Counted from the first letter of the stretch, positions 17,440 to 26,121 are shown. The stretch: 64,000 nucleotides of DNA from Solirubrum puertoriconensis (GCF_001483135.1 NZ_LNAL01000006.1:186003-250002), one strand, 5' to 3'. Program-made: numbers and translations. Notes: a model not told the origin generated them from the sequence alone.

Positions 17440-18712
17440 TACCAACCTCGTTCTCCTAGGTAGCGGCGCCCGCGAGCATGCCTTGGCCTGGAAACTCACC
17501 CAGGACGGCGCCCGCGTGCACGTGCTGCCCGGCAATGCCGGCATTCCTGGTTCGGTGCCTGGCATCAGCGCTACGGACTTTCCTGCCATTCAGCAGTTCT
17601 GCCAGGAGCACGAGGTAAAGCTTATCGTCGTTGGACCTGAGGCCCCGCTAGCCGCCGGCGTAGCCGACTACTTCGCCGAGACCGACATCCGCGTGTTTGG
17701 TCCGCGCAAGGAGGCGGCGGTGCTGGAAAGCTCTAAGGTGTGGTCAAAGAACTTTATGCGCCGCCACGGCGTGGCTACTGGCCGTTCGTGGACGTTTCGC
17801 TCCGACCAACTGGACCAAGCCCGCGCTACGGCTGCCGAGCAGGGCGGCCATGTAGTGCTGAAGTACGACGGCCTAGCCGCTGGCAAGGGCGTATGGGTGT
17901 GCTCGTCGGTAGCGGAGTTCGAGCAGGCGTTGCAAGAGATGAAAGCGCTGAACCCCGCCGGCCACGACTGGTACTCCTTCCTAGTCGAGGAAAAACTTGC
18001 CGGCCCCGAAATCAGCATAATCGGCATCACCGATGGAAAAACCATGCGTTTGCTGGCCCCCTCGCAAGACCACAAGCAATTGCACGCTGGCGACCTAGGG
18101 CCCAACACCGGTGGCATGGGCGCTTACTGCCCCGTGCCCTTCGCCGACGACAACGTGCTGGCCTCCATTCGCGAAGCCATTATCGAGCCGACGCTCAGCG
18201 GCTTGCGCACCGAAGGCTTACCGTTCCTGGGCTTTTTGTACTTCGGTATTATGCTGACACCCGCCGGGCCCAAGCTGCTCGAGTACAACGTGCGCCTAGG
18301 TGACCCCGAAGCGCAGGTGCTCTTGGCCTCATTGGGCAGCAGCCTGCTTGAGGTAATTCAGGGCACGCTCAACGGCCGCTTGGCCGAAGTAGGCGTGCGC
18401 CAAAAACAGGGTGCTTTCGTGGGCGTGGTGCTGGCCTCGGGCGGTTACCCGGCGGCGCAGTTCCCGACTGGGTTTGCCATCGAGGGAGTTGAGGCAGTAA
18501 GCCCCGGCACGCTGGTGTTCCAGGGTGGTACCAAGCGCAACGAGGCTGGCCAGCTGGTAACCAGCGGCGGCCGCGTGCTGACGGTAGTGGCGCACGGCCA
18601 TGACCTAGACTTGGCTGTGGAGCACGCCTACGCCGAGGTAAAGAAGATTACGTTTCAGGATGCGTACTACCGAACCGACATTGGCCAACGGCCAACCCCG
18701 CAGCTTGTCTGA
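17426..18712 (+). CDS. purD: Phosphoribosylamine-glycine ligase
   Basis: About 428 residues, the normal GARS length, if translation starts at TTG 17426. It ligates glycine to phosphoribosylamine. LVLLGSGAREHALAWKL marks the N-terminus; the ATP-grasp domain includes HVVLKYDGLAAGKGVWV, and GPNTGGMGAYCPVP and LEYNVRLGDPEAQ follow. There is no ATG between the acetyltransferase reading frame and the conserved N-terminus, so the TTG, which overlaps the acetyltransferase stop, is the most plausible start. The 3' end overlaps purN by 53 bases. Confidence 0.94.
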   Translation: MATPNTNLVLLGSGAREHALAWKLTQDGARVHVLPGNAGIPGSVPGISATDFPAIQQFCQEHEVKLIVVGPEAPLAAGVADYFAETDIRVFGPRKEAAVLESSKVWSKNFMRRHGVATGRSWTFRSDQLDQARATAAEQGGHVVLKYDGLAAGKGVWVCSSVAEFEQALQEMKALNPAGHDWYSFLVEEKLAGPEISIIGITDGKTMRLLAPSQDHKQLHAGDLGPNTGGMGAYCPVPFADDNVLASIREAIIEPTLSGLRTEGLPFLGFLYFGIMLTPAGPKLLEYNVRLGDPEAQVLLASLGSSLLEVIQGTLNGRLAEVGVRQKQGAFVGVVLASGGYPAAQFPTGFAIEGVEAVSPGTLVFQGGTKRNEAGQLVTSGGRVLTVVAHGHDLDLAVEHAYAEVKKITFQDAYYRTDIGQRPTPQLV

Positions 18713-19340
18713 GTTGAAGCCCATTAAGCGGCCGGCACGGCTGGCCATTCTGCTGTCGGGGCGTGGCTCCAACATGCTGGCTATGGCGCGCGAGGTGCGC
18801 GAAGGCGTGCTGCAGGGCCTGGCCGAAGTAGCGGTGGTGTTCAGCAACATTCCCGAGGCCCTAGGTCTGCAAGCCGCCCAGGAGCTAGGCTTTGCCACGG
18901 CCAGCATCGACTCGCGCGGCCGTAAGCGGGCCGAATTCGATGCCGAGGTAGTGGCGCTGTTGGAGCAGTATCAACCCGATTACGTGGTGCTGGCCGGCTA
19001 CATGCGCATTTTGTCGCCCACGTTCATCCGCGCGTTTGCCGGGCGCATTCTCAACATTCATCCGGCCGATACGCACCAGCACCAAGGCCTGCACGCCTAC
19101 GAATGGGCTTGGGAAAACCGCCTGCCCGAAACGAAAATCACCGTGCACCTTGTTGACGAGGGCCTCGACACCGGCCCGGTGCTAGCGCAGGCCTCCGTGG
19201 ATTTGCGCGGTGCCGATTCGTTGGGCGAAGTGGAGCGCCGCGGCCTTGCCGTGGAGCACCGTTTTTACGCCGATATCCTGGCCCGTTTCATCAGCGGCCA
19301 ACTGCAGCCGCAAGCTGCCTCTACCTCCTCCCACCCCTAG
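18660..19340 (+). CDS. purN: Phosphoribosylglycinamide formyltransferase
   Basis: 226 residues. It transfers the formyl group from 10-formyl-THF to GAR. LAILLSGRGSNMLAM binds the phosphate. The catalytic segment reads NIHPADTHQHQGLHAYEWAW (Asn and His kept), followed by TVHLVDEGLDTGPVLAQ with the catalytic Asp. The THQHQGLH form differs from the LLPxFKG of the E. coli enzyme; I believe it is a known variant in this phylum. The first 25 residues before the conserved region suggest that a start somewhat downstream of 18660 is also possible. It overlaps purD by 53 bases. Confidence 0.93.
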   Translation: MRTTEPTLANGQPRSLSELKPIKRPARLAILLSGRGSNMLAMAREVREGVLQGLAEVAVVFSNIPEALGLQAAQELGFATASIDSRGRKRAEFDAEVVALLEQYQPDYVVLAGYMRILSPTFIRAFAGRILNIHPADTHQHQGLHAYEWAWENRLPETKITVHLVDEGLDTGPVLAQASVDLRGADSLGEVERRGLAVEHRFYADILARFISGQLQPQAASTSSHP

Positions 19341-19365
19341 TTTCCCTAGACTTTCCCCTCCGGCT

Positions 19366-20868
19366 ATGTGCGGAATTGTTGGTTTTTTCGGTCCGGATGA
19401 TGTCGCCCACGACATGGTGTTTGGCCTCACCGCCCTGCAGCACCGCGGGCAGGATGCGGCCGGCATGTGCACCTTCGACGACAACTTCCACCTCTGCAAA
19501 GGCAACGGCCTCGTGGCCGATGTGTTCCGGCCCAAGCAGCTCAAGAAGCTAACCGGCAACATCGGAATTGGGCATGTGCGCTACACCACGCAGGGCTCCA
19601 ACGACTCGGCGCTGGCGCAGCCTTTTACCACCAGCTACCCCTTCGGGCTGGCGATGGTGCACAACGGCAACGTCATCAACTTTCGGGAGGTGGCCAAGCG
19701 CCTGCACGAGAAGTACCACGTGTTGCCCAAAACCAGCAACGACCTGGAGCTGATCATGTACACCTTCGCCTCGGAGCTGCGCCTGAAGAACCTCGATAAC
19801 CTCTCGGTGGTCGACATCTTCGACGCCGTGGAAACCACGCAGGAGTTGGTGAAGGGCGCCTACGCCACCATTACCATCATTGCCGGCCACGGATTGCTGG
19901 CGTTCAACGACCCCCACGGCATTCGCCCGTTGGTGCTCGGCCGCCGCGATACGCCCGAAGGCCCGGTGTTCGCCTTTGCCTCCGAAAGCACCTGTTTCGA
20001 TTACCTAGGGTTTGAGTTCGTTCAGAACGTGGGCCCGGGCCAGGCAGTGTTCATCGACAAGAATTTCAACATTCACTTCAAGAATCCCTACGAGCTGCCC
20101 AAGGCGTTCTGCGTGTTCGAGCAAATCTATTTTGCCCGCGAAGACTCCACAATTCACGGCCGCCTAGTGGCCCGCGAGCGGGTGCGCCTGGGCAAGCTGC
20201 TGGCCCGCAAAGTCATGGCGGCCGGCATCGAGCCCGATATGGTTATCGACGTGCCCTCGTCGGGCTACTTCGCGGCATCAGGCTTAGCTGAAGCCATCGG
20301 TGTGCCGTACCGCCGTGGCTTGGTGAAGAACAACCACATGGGCCGCTCCTTTATCGTGAGCAGCCAGGCCGGGCGCGAAGACGTGGTGAAGAAAAAGCTG
20401 AACCCCATCCGCGAGTTTGTGGAAGGCAAGAAGGTGGCCGTAGTCGACGACAGCATTGTGCGCGGCACCACCTCGCGGCGCATCGTGCGCATTCTGCGCG
20501 AGGCCGGGGCCAAGGAGGTGTACTTCATTTCATCGGCGCCGCCCATCATCTCGCCATGCATCTACGGCATCGACATGGCTATGAGCACCGAGCTGATTGC
20601 GGCCAACTACACCGAGGAGGAAATCTGCCGCTACATCGAGGCCGACCGCGTGGTGTACCAGGATTTGGCTGACCTCCAGGAGCTTTTCGCCGAAGAGCGT
20701 GGCCACGGCGGCAACTGCTTCGCCTGCTTTTCGGGCAAGTACCCCACAGGCGACGTAACCAAGTACCTGCGTCACATTCAGGAGGAGCGCGAAAGCCACC
20801 GCCAAAAAGCCGAGCGCCCCACCGAAACGTCGGTCAGTGCTAAGGCACCTGCACCTACAGAACATTAG
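19366..20868 (+). CDS. purF: Amidophosphoribosyltransferase
   Basis: 500 residues; catalyses the first committed step of purine synthesis, PRPP plus glutamine to phosphoribosylamine. The start is fixed by MCGIVGFFGPDD: Cys2 becomes the N-terminal nucleophile after Met removal, with no propeptide. The glutaminase part continues with TALQHRGQDAAGM and IGHVRYTTQGSN. The phosphoribosyltransferase part has KVAVVDDSIVRGTTSRRIV. The C-terminal third contains several Cys (CFACFSGKYP), a pattern also seen in FeS-containing PurF proteins, but whether a cluster is present cannot be decided from the sequence. It lies 25 bases after purN. Confidence 0.96.
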   Translation: MCGIVGFFGPDDVAHDMVFGLTALQHRGQDAAGMCTFDDNFHLCKGNGLVADVFRPKQLKKLTGNIGIGHVRYTTQGSNDSALAQPFTTSYPFGLAMVHNGNVINFREVAKRLHEKYHVLPKTSNDLELIMYTFASELRLKNLDNLSVVDIFDAVETTQELVKGAYATITIIAGHGLLAFNDPHGIRPLVLGRRDTPEGPVFAFASESTCFDYLGFEFVQNVGPGQAVFIDKNFNIHFKNPYELPKAFCVFEQIYFAREDSTIHGRLVARERVRLGKLLARKVMAAGIEPDMVIDVPSSGYFAASGLAEAIGVPYRRGLVKNNHMGRSFIVSSQAGREDVVKKKLNPIREFVEGKKVAVVDDSIVRGTTSRRIVRILREAGAKEVYFISSAPPIISPCIYGIDMAMSTELIAANYTEEEICRYIEADRVVYQDLADLQELFAEERGHGGNCFACFSGKYPTGDVTKYLRHIQEERESHRQKAERPTETSVSAKAPAPTEH

Positions 20869-20878
20869 CAGAACGGCA

Positions 20879-21138
20879 AGCTCCCCTCCTCAGATGAGGA
20901 GGGGACGCGGCAGCTTTAGCTGACGCTGGGGTGGTTGACCTTGCGTCGGATAGTAACCTCAACCAAAAAGAACGTCATGCTGAGCTTGCCGGAGCATCTC
21001 TACCGGCTTCGTTTAAGTTGGTATCCGGCGAAGCGGTAGAGATGCTTCGGCAAGCTCAGCATGACGACCTAGGTTAATCGTTCAACGATTATCAACCACC
21101 CCGCCCTTCGGGCACCCCTCCTCAGTTGAGGAGGGGAG
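20879..21138. mobile_element. MITE-like palindromic repeat, copy 1
   Basis: A 260-bp non-coding element. Its left end AAGCTCCCCTCCTCAG and the right end CTCAGTTGAGGAGGGG, together with the inner GGGGTGGTTGA / TCAACCACCCC, form imperfect terminal inverted repeats of about 60 bp. The core is a long hairpin with arms beginning CGTCATGCTGAGCTTG and ending CAAGCTCAGCATGACG. A second, more degenerate copy lies at 36100-36381. No ORF is present, so movement would need a transposase in trans. It separates purF from purM. Confidence 0.75.
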
Positions 21139-21158
21139 TTTCGTTCAACTTCTCTCGC

Positions 21159-22274
21159 ATGAGCCAGACTACCGCCGCCAACCTCAAAGAAACCGCCGGC
21201 TATTCCATCGAAGAAGGCAATGCCGCCTCGCGCTGTGCCTACAACTGGGCCAAGAAAACCTTCGTAACCCGCGCGGGCAAGCCTGGCGAGCCGGCACAGG
21301 ACCTAGAAGGCGGTTTCTCGAACGAAATCCGCTTCGGTGCTGAACGCCTAGGTATCGGCTCCGATGGCATCGGCACCAAAATCGAAGTGGCCGAGCGCGT
21401 GGACCGCTACGATACGCTGGGCTACGACCTCATTGCCATGGTGGCCGACGACTTGGTGGTAGCCGGTTTCGTGCCCACCAACCTGTCGAACATCATCGAC
21501 GTGAACACGCTCAACTACGACGTGGTAGACGAGCTGATGCGCGGCCTGCACGACGCGGCGCAGTTCAGCTCCATTGCTGTAACCGGCGGTGAAATTGCTG
21601 AATTGGGCAACCGCATCGGCGGCTACCCCGGTGCCCGCATGAACTTCAACTGGTGCTCCACCGCCGTGGGCGTGCTGCACCCCAGCCTGGAGCGTCCCCT
21701 GAGTGGCGCCAACGTGCGCGCCGGCCAGGCGGTGGTGGCGCTTCGCTCACCCTCGTTTCGCTCCAACGGCTATTCGCTGGCCCGCCGCGTGCTCACCAAG
21801 GCTTTCGGCGAGAATTGGCACACGGCACCTTACACCGGTGCCGATGCCGACGTGATGGGCCAGACCTGGGGCGACGTAATGCTGGCGCCTTCGCTCATCT
21901 TCGCGCCCGGCGTAACAGCCGTGCTCGATGCCGGCCTGCCACTGCACGCCGCCGCGCACATCACCGGCGGCGGCATTGCCGATAACTTCAAGCGCGTGCT
22001 GAAGAATGGGGTAGGAGCCGAGCTCGACAACCTCTTCGAGCCGCTGCCTGCTATGGCCCAGCTCGCCGACCTAGGCGGCATCAGCCCCGCCGATGCTTAC
22101 CTGTACTGGAACATGGGCAACGGCATGCTGATCGTAACCGATGCCGACCAAGCCGAAGCTGTAGCTGCTGAACTGACCTCGAAAGGCTACGATGCTCAGG
22201 TAGCTGGCCGCATCATCGCCGAGCCTAACATTACGCTTAAGGTAGGCGCGGGCGAATTAAAATACGACATCTAA
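21159..22274 (+). CDS. purM: Phosphoribosylformylglycinamidine cyclo-ligase (AIR synthetase)
   Basis: 371 residues from the ATG at 21159; the start at 21126 would run into the repeat element and is rejected. It closes the imidazole ring of FGAM to give AIR. Motifs are GIGSDGIGTKIEVA (ATP site), DLIAMVADDLVVAGFVP, TGGEIAEL and ITGGGIADNFKRVL. It is separated from purF by the MITE-like element yet keeps the same orientation, so it may rely on read-through or its own promoter. A very long perfect hairpin follows eight bases after the stop. Confidence 0.95.
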   Translation: MSQTTAANLKETAGYSIEEGNAASRCAYNWAKKTFVTRAGKPGEPAQDLEGGFSNEIRFGAERLGIGSDGIGTKIEVAERVDRYDTLGYDLIAMVADDLVVAGFVPTNLSNIIDVNTLNYDVVDELMRGLHDAAQFSSIAVTGGEIAELGNRIGGYPGARMNFNWCSTAVGVLHPSLERPLSGANVRAGQAVVALRSPSFRSNGYSLARRVLTKAFGENWHTAPYTGADADVMGQTWGDVMLAPSLIFAPGVTAVLDAGLPLHAAAHITGGGIADNFKRVLKNGVGAELDNLFEPLPAMAQLADLGGISPADAYLYWNMGNGMLIVTDADQAEAVAAELTSKGYDAQVAGRIIAEPNITLKVGAGELKYDI

Positions 22275-22282
22275 TGCCATTT

Positions 22283-22364
22283 AGCACCGACTACCTAGGT
22301 AAAGCAACAAGGCCCGGCGAGTACACTCGCCGGGCCTTGTTGCTTTACCTAGGTAGTCGGTGCT
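22283..22364. terminator. 40-bp perfect inverted repeat between convergent genes
   Basis: Arms 22283-22322 and 22325-22364 are exact complements around a 2-base centre, beginning AGCACCGACTACCTAGGT and containing AAAGCAACAAGGCCCGGC. It lies between purM and the convergent lipoprotein gene and contains CCTAGG in each arm. The inner part with AAAGCAACAA / TTGTTGCTTT resembles a bidirectional terminator, but the stem is far longer than termination needs. Confidence 0.85.
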
Positions 22365-22367
22365 GAC

Positions 22368-22781
22368 TCACCGAATTGTTACGTGCCAGTTGAGGCGCTC
22401 AAGCTCTTCAAGGGATAGGGATATTCTCTTGTAGCGCTTGTTTCTGTTCAAGCTGTCCATGCTGTGGTAAGCGCGCACGGAGTCAGCATTATAAATGAAG
22501 ATATTCAGCTTCCGGTTGTTGCTGAAGTGCACCTCGTCAATCCAACCTTCTTTACCAGGCATCATTTGAGCAGCTGAATCAAGTGGTGAAATAATATGGG
22601 TTAGATAGTACTCGGGGTAATTCATCTCTTTGCTATTGGGTATTGTGTCCGGGAATGTTTCGACGCATACGGGACTACTGTTTTGATTTATAATTAACAA
22701 GCGGGAATCATAGTAATCTATAATGCAGCTGCTGAGGAAAAGCAACGCTCCGATACCAACTAGGCCAAAGCTTACTTTCAT
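22368..22781 (-). CDS. Small lipoprotein of unknown function, low GC
   Basis: 137 residues with a lipoprotein signal, GLVGIGALLFLSSC, lipobox LSSC. The mature part has no motif I recognise; it is rich in Asn, Tyr and Ser (FPDTIPNSKEMNYPEYYL) and ends in NWHVTIR. Its composition is clearly more AT-rich than the pur genes and pncB on either side, suggesting recent acquisition. It ends 3 bases from the long palindrome and converges on purM. The function is unknown. Confidence 0.7.
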   Translation of the reverse strand: MKVSFGLVGIGALLFLSSCIIDYYDSRLLIINQNSSPVCVETFPDTIPNSKEMNYPEYYLTHIISPLDSAAQMMPGKEGWIDEVHFSNNRKLNIFIYNADSVRAYHSMDSLNRNKRYKRISLSLEELERLNWHVTIR

Positions 22782-22843
22782 GATGAATAAGGAAAAGTGG
22801 CCTTGTTAATAGGCAATAACGAATGTTGTAACCCGCCGGCCTC

Positions 22844-22921
22844 TCATGCCGGCCGCACCGCCCGCTTCCCCAGGATAAATTTTATGCGGAAGTTGTTCAA
22901 GCCGGTTTCTAATAATCCTGG
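22844..22921 (-). pseudogene. Remnant of a pncB 3' end
   Basis: On the minus strand this stretch reads LETGLNNFRIKFILGKRAVRPA and a TGA stop, closely matching the end of the intact pncB (LEAGLNSFRTQLILEKRAVRPA). DNA identity is high but clearly not complete, so this is not a fresh duplication. A stop interrupts the frame a few codons further upstream. It lies on the far side of the DUF4240 gene in the same orientation as pncB, like a displaced or foreign gene end left by an insertion event. The rest of the gap 22782-23073 holds nothing recognisable. Confidence 0.75.
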
Positions 22922-23073
22922 TGTTGCTCAATTCAAGCTGCTGGGCCAGGCAAGGAGTCCGACAAAGGCAAGTGCGTTGCTGGGACAGTCAAAACAGGCC
23001 TGAGTAATGGAATTTCTAGCTGCTGATGTGTAGCGTTTTGCCGTATTTCGAAACTACTATACTCACAATACGA

Positions 23074-23607
23074 ATGGACAAGACTGAGTTTTGGCAGATA
23101 ATTGAGTCAGCGAAGGCTGCAGCCCAGGGCGACCAGGAAATTCAGGAACAAGCCATCATCAACAGCTTAGAAAAGCTAGAGCCCGAGCAGATAGTTGAGT
23201 TTGAGTGCCTATTGCGGGAGTGCTTGCTAGAGGCAGACCACTTTAACATTATGGCTGCCCAAAGGATTATCGACGGCTACGTTTCGGATGACACCTACCT
23301 ATATTTCCGGTGCTGGCTGATTGGGCAAGGCGAAGCGGTATTCACCAATGCGCTACAAAATGCCGACACCTTAGCTAGCGTAGTAGTCGATCCTTATCAG
23401 GATTTTGAAGCCTTGCTGTATGTGGCTACTGCGGCCTTCGAGAAGCGCACAGGCAAAGCCGAGGACGATACAACTTTCCCCAGAGCAGTAGCCTCCGAGC
23501 GCGGATTAGACTACGACCTCGGGAGCGAGACCAAAGGCGAAGACTGGACCGATAACCAGTTGCCCAAGATGTTGCCGAAACTGTGGAAGAAATTTGGAGC
23601 AGCCTAA
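23074..23607 (+). CDS. DUF4240 protein
   Basis: 177 residues starting MDKTEFWQIIESAK, the typical opening of DUF4240 proteins, with the acidic helix IINSLEKLEPEQIVEFE, the central YLYFRCWLIGQGEAVF and FEALLYVATAAFEKRTG. DUF4240 proteins are small cytosolic proteins of unknown role; some occur beside toxin genes, which suggests immunity or self-protection, but no toxin is adjacent. The ATG at 23074 matches the family start; an upstream start at 23026 is unlikely. The gene lies between intact pncB and a pncB 3' remnant and has its own terminator. Confidence 0.75.
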   Translation: MDKTEFWQIIESAKAAAQGDQEIQEQAIINSLEKLEPEQIVEFECLLRECLLEADHFNIMAAQRIIDGYVSDDTYLYFRCWLIGQGEAVFTNALQNADTLASVVVDPYQDFEALLYVATAAFEKRTGKAEDDTTFPRAVASERGLDYDLGSETKGEDWTDNQLPKMLPKLWKKFGAA

Positions 23608-23613
23608 AACACG

Positions 23614-23645
23614 GAAAGCCTAGCCGCACGAGCAGCTAGGCTTTC
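23614..23645 (+). terminator. Hairpin terminator after the DUF4240 gene
   Basis: GAAAGCCTAGC and GCTAGGCTTTC form an 11-bp perfect stem with a ten-base loop, followed by a T-rich run. It also works towards pncB, which converges from the other side. Confidence 0.65.
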
Positions 23646-23660
23646 TTATGTGCTGATGGG

Positions 23661-25151
23661 CTACGCCGGCCGCACCGCGCGCTTCTCCAATATCAGCTGC
23701 GTGCGGAAGCTGTTCAGGCCAGCCTCCAGGCCCACCGGGTACACGTGCGGGTTCAGGAAGCGCCGGATGCTCGGGTCGAAGGAGGCCAGCTCCTGGTGCA
23801 CCCGTTCGCGGCTTTCCTGCAGGGTGGGCAAATCGGCCACTAGCTTGCCTTGGCGGAACACGGGCTCCAATAGTTCGCGGTACTGCTCCGATTTAACGGG
23901 GCGGCGGCGCGTGGGGTCCATGGGGTCGACGATGGTCAAGTCGGCGGGTAGCTCTTCGGCTGTGTTGTAGAGCATATCGGCTACAGGTTTGCCATTTTCG
24001 CCTAGGTAGCGGCGCACCTGCAGAATGCCGGGAATGCTCGTTTTGGCGAGCTGCTCCGAAATTTTAACGGTGTAATCCCAACCCGAGCCATCGGCGCGCT
24101 GCAGGGCGGCGAGTTTGTACACGCCACCTAGGGCAGGCTGGTCGTAGGCGGTTACGAGCTTGGTGCCGATGCCCCAGGTATCGATGCGGGCGCCTTCAAG
24201 TTTGAGCGAAGTGACAAGCTGCTCGTCAAGGTCGTTGCTGGCCACGATGCGCACCTGCGGAAAGCCGGCTTCGTCGAGCAGGCGGCGGGCTTCGCGGCTG
24301 AGGTAGGTAAGGTCGCCCGAATCGAGGCGAATGCCGCCCAGCTCGTGGCCGGTAGCTCGCAGTCGTTGTGCTACCCGAATGGCGTTGCGCACGCCTTCGA
24401 GGGTATCGTAGGTATCCACCAGAAACACCGAATCGTCGGGGAAAGCGTCAGCGTAGGCGTCAAAGGCCTCTTCTTCGCCCTCAAACGCCATAACCCAGCT
24501 GTGGGCGTGCGTACCGCGCACCGGAATGCCAAACTGCTGCCCGGCGAGTACGTTGCTGGTGCCATCGGCGCCGCCTAGGTACGCCGCGCGCGTAGCCGAG
24601 AGGCCACCGTCGAAGCCCTGGGCACGGCGCAGGCCGAACTCCAGAATCTGGTCGGTGGGGCCCACGGCTTCGCGAATGCGGGCAGCTTTGGTGGCTATTA
24701 GCGTTTGAAAGTTGACGAGTGTGAGCAGCGCCGTTTCGATGAGCTGCGCCTGCAGCAGGGGGCCGCGCACACGAATCAGGGGCTCGTTGGCAAACACCAC
24801 GGTGCCTTCGGCAATGGCGTCTACATCGCAGGTGAAGCGCAAATCGCGCAGGTAATCCAAAAATGCCGGATCGAACAGGGCATTGCCTTTGCGGCCGCGC
24901 AACGCGCCTAGGTAGGCGAGGTCCTCTTCGCTGAAGCGCAACTGCTCAAGCCAATCAACGGCGTAAGTAAGGCCGGCGCAAATGGCGTAGCCGCCCGCAA
25001 ACGGCGGCTTGCGGAAGTACAGGTGAAACACGGCCTCGCGGTCTTGCATGCCCTTGCGCCAGTAACCGTAGGCCATGGTTAGCTGGTAGAGGTCGGTAAG
25101 CAGGCTAAGCGAAGGACGGTACAGGCCGGAGAGAGGAGCGTTGGTTGGCAT
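23661..25151 (-). CDS. pncB: Nicotinate phosphoribosyltransferase
   Basis: 496 residues. It converts nicotinate and PRPP to nicotinate mononucleotide in NAD salvage. SLLTDLYQLTMAYGYWRKG is the N-terminal signature. EFGLRRAQG carries the family's active-site arginines and GIRLDSGDL is the phosphate-binding segment; IDTWGIGTKLVTAYDQP follows. The length agrees with the longer bacterial form. The last codons (KRAVRPA) are duplicated in diverged form 740 bases downstream. Upstream, at 25152-25355, is the divergent promoter region shared with the methyltransferase-like gene. Confidence 0.94.
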   Translation of the reverse strand: MPTNAPLSGLYRPSLSLLTDLYQLTMAYGYWRKGMQDREAVFHLYFRKPPFAGGYAICAGLTYAVDWLEQLRFSEEDLAYLGALRGRKGNALFDPAFLDYLRDLRFTCDVDAIAEGTVVFANEPLIRVRGPLLQAQLIETALLTLVNFQTLIATKAARIREAVGPTDQILEFGLRRAQGFDGGLSATRAAYLGGADGTSNVLAGQQFGIPVRGTHAHSWVMAFEGEEEAFDAYADAFPDDSVFLVDTYDTLEGVRNAIRVAQRLRATGHELGGIRLDSGDLTYLSREARRLLDEAGFPQVRIVASNDLDEQLVTSLKLEGARIDTWGIGTKLVTAYDQPALGGVYKLAALQRADGSGWDYTVKISEQLAKTSIPGILQVRRYLGENGKPVADMLYNTAEELPADLTIVDPMDPTRRRPVKSEQYRELLEPVFRQGKLVADLPTLQESRERVHQELASFDPSIRRFLNPHVYPVGLEAGLNSFRTQLILEKRAVRPA

Positions 25152-25355
25152 AGCAAGTGGCGGTGCGATGCGCCAAGGTACGGGGCTGCGCCGATATGGG
25201 CTGAGCTCCGGGCGCTTGCCTAGGTGTTGTTTCGGCCTGATTTGCTCGGCATGGCGCTGGCTTTTTGTATCTTAAGCAAGCGCAACGCGCGGACCCGAGG
25301 TGGCCGAAACGGACTTGCAAACAGTGCATCGCTCTACCCCTTATGAAGTTGGCTT

Positions 25356-26066
25356 ATGTTCGCCACCCGCCATGTGTTGCTAGGTGCCTTGTTGGTGCTG
25401 CTCGGCTCGGCAACCCTTTCGGCCCAACAACGCCCGGCTACTACCTCGCCTAGGCTGGAGCAGGAGCGCCAACGCTGGAACCGCAGCCTTACCCGCGATA
25501 CGGCCTACAAATTCAACCGCCAGCCCAACGCCTTGCTGATGGAGGTGGCGAAAGGCCGCAAGCCCGGCAAAGCGTTGGATGTAGGTATGGGCCAAGGGCG
25601 CAATACCCTGTTCTTGGCCCGGCAAGGCTGGGACGTAACCGGTGTAGACATAGCCGACGAGGCCGTGGCTGAGGCCCAGGCGGAGGCCAAGCGCCAAAAC
25701 CTGCGCATCAACGCCGTGGTGTCGCCGATGGAGAGCTTTACGTACGGCACCAACCGCTACGACTTAGTGGCCTTTGTGTACGAAGGTTGTTTTGAGGGGC
25801 AGCCCGAGGTGTTGGCCAACATCAGAAAAGCCCTAAAGCCGGGTGGCGTGTTGGTGTTCGAGTTCTTCCACCGCGAAGCCGGTATTGAAATGAACCGGCC
25901 CGATTTCGGCTGCCTGAGCGGGGCTGTGCAGTCATTGTTCGCGAATGATGCAGGCTTTAAAATTCTGCGTTACGAGGAGAAAATGGGCATACCCGATTTC
26001 CGCAGCGGTAGCAATAAGTACAACCGTCCCATGAAGCTGGTGTACTGCGTGGTGCAAAAGCAATAG
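25356..26066 (+). CDS. Exported class I methyltransferase-like protein
   Basis: 236 residues. A clear signal peptide (HVLLGALLVLLGSATLSAQQ, no lipobox) is followed by a Rossmann methyltransferase core: ALDVGMGQGRNTLFLARQGWDVTGVDIADEAV (SAM-binding loop and acidic residue), LVAFVYEGCF, and LKPGGVLVFEFFHR. This is close to TehB-like SAM-dependent methyltransferases. The combination is odd because SAM is not known to be available in the periplasm. The hydrophobic N-terminus could instead be a membrane anchor, or the signal could have been gained and the true start lie further on. Substrate unknown. An M28 peptidase follows 55 bases later. Confidence 0.8.
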   Translation: MFATRHVLLGALLVLLGSATLSAQQRPATTSPRLEQERQRWNRSLTRDTAYKFNRQPNALLMEVAKGRKPGKALDVGMGQGRNTLFLARQGWDVTGVDIADEAVAEAQAEAKRQNLRINAVVSPMESFTYGTNRYDLVAFVYEGCFEGQPEVLANIRKALKPGGVLVFEFFHREAGIEMNRPDFGCLSGAVQSLFANDAGFKILRYEEKMGIPDFRSGSNKYNRPMKLVYCVVQKQ

Positions 26067-26121
26067 GGGTTTGCTTGGGGCCTGGGTGCAACTGCTTTGC
26101 CGGCGCTTGCTACTTTGCGCT

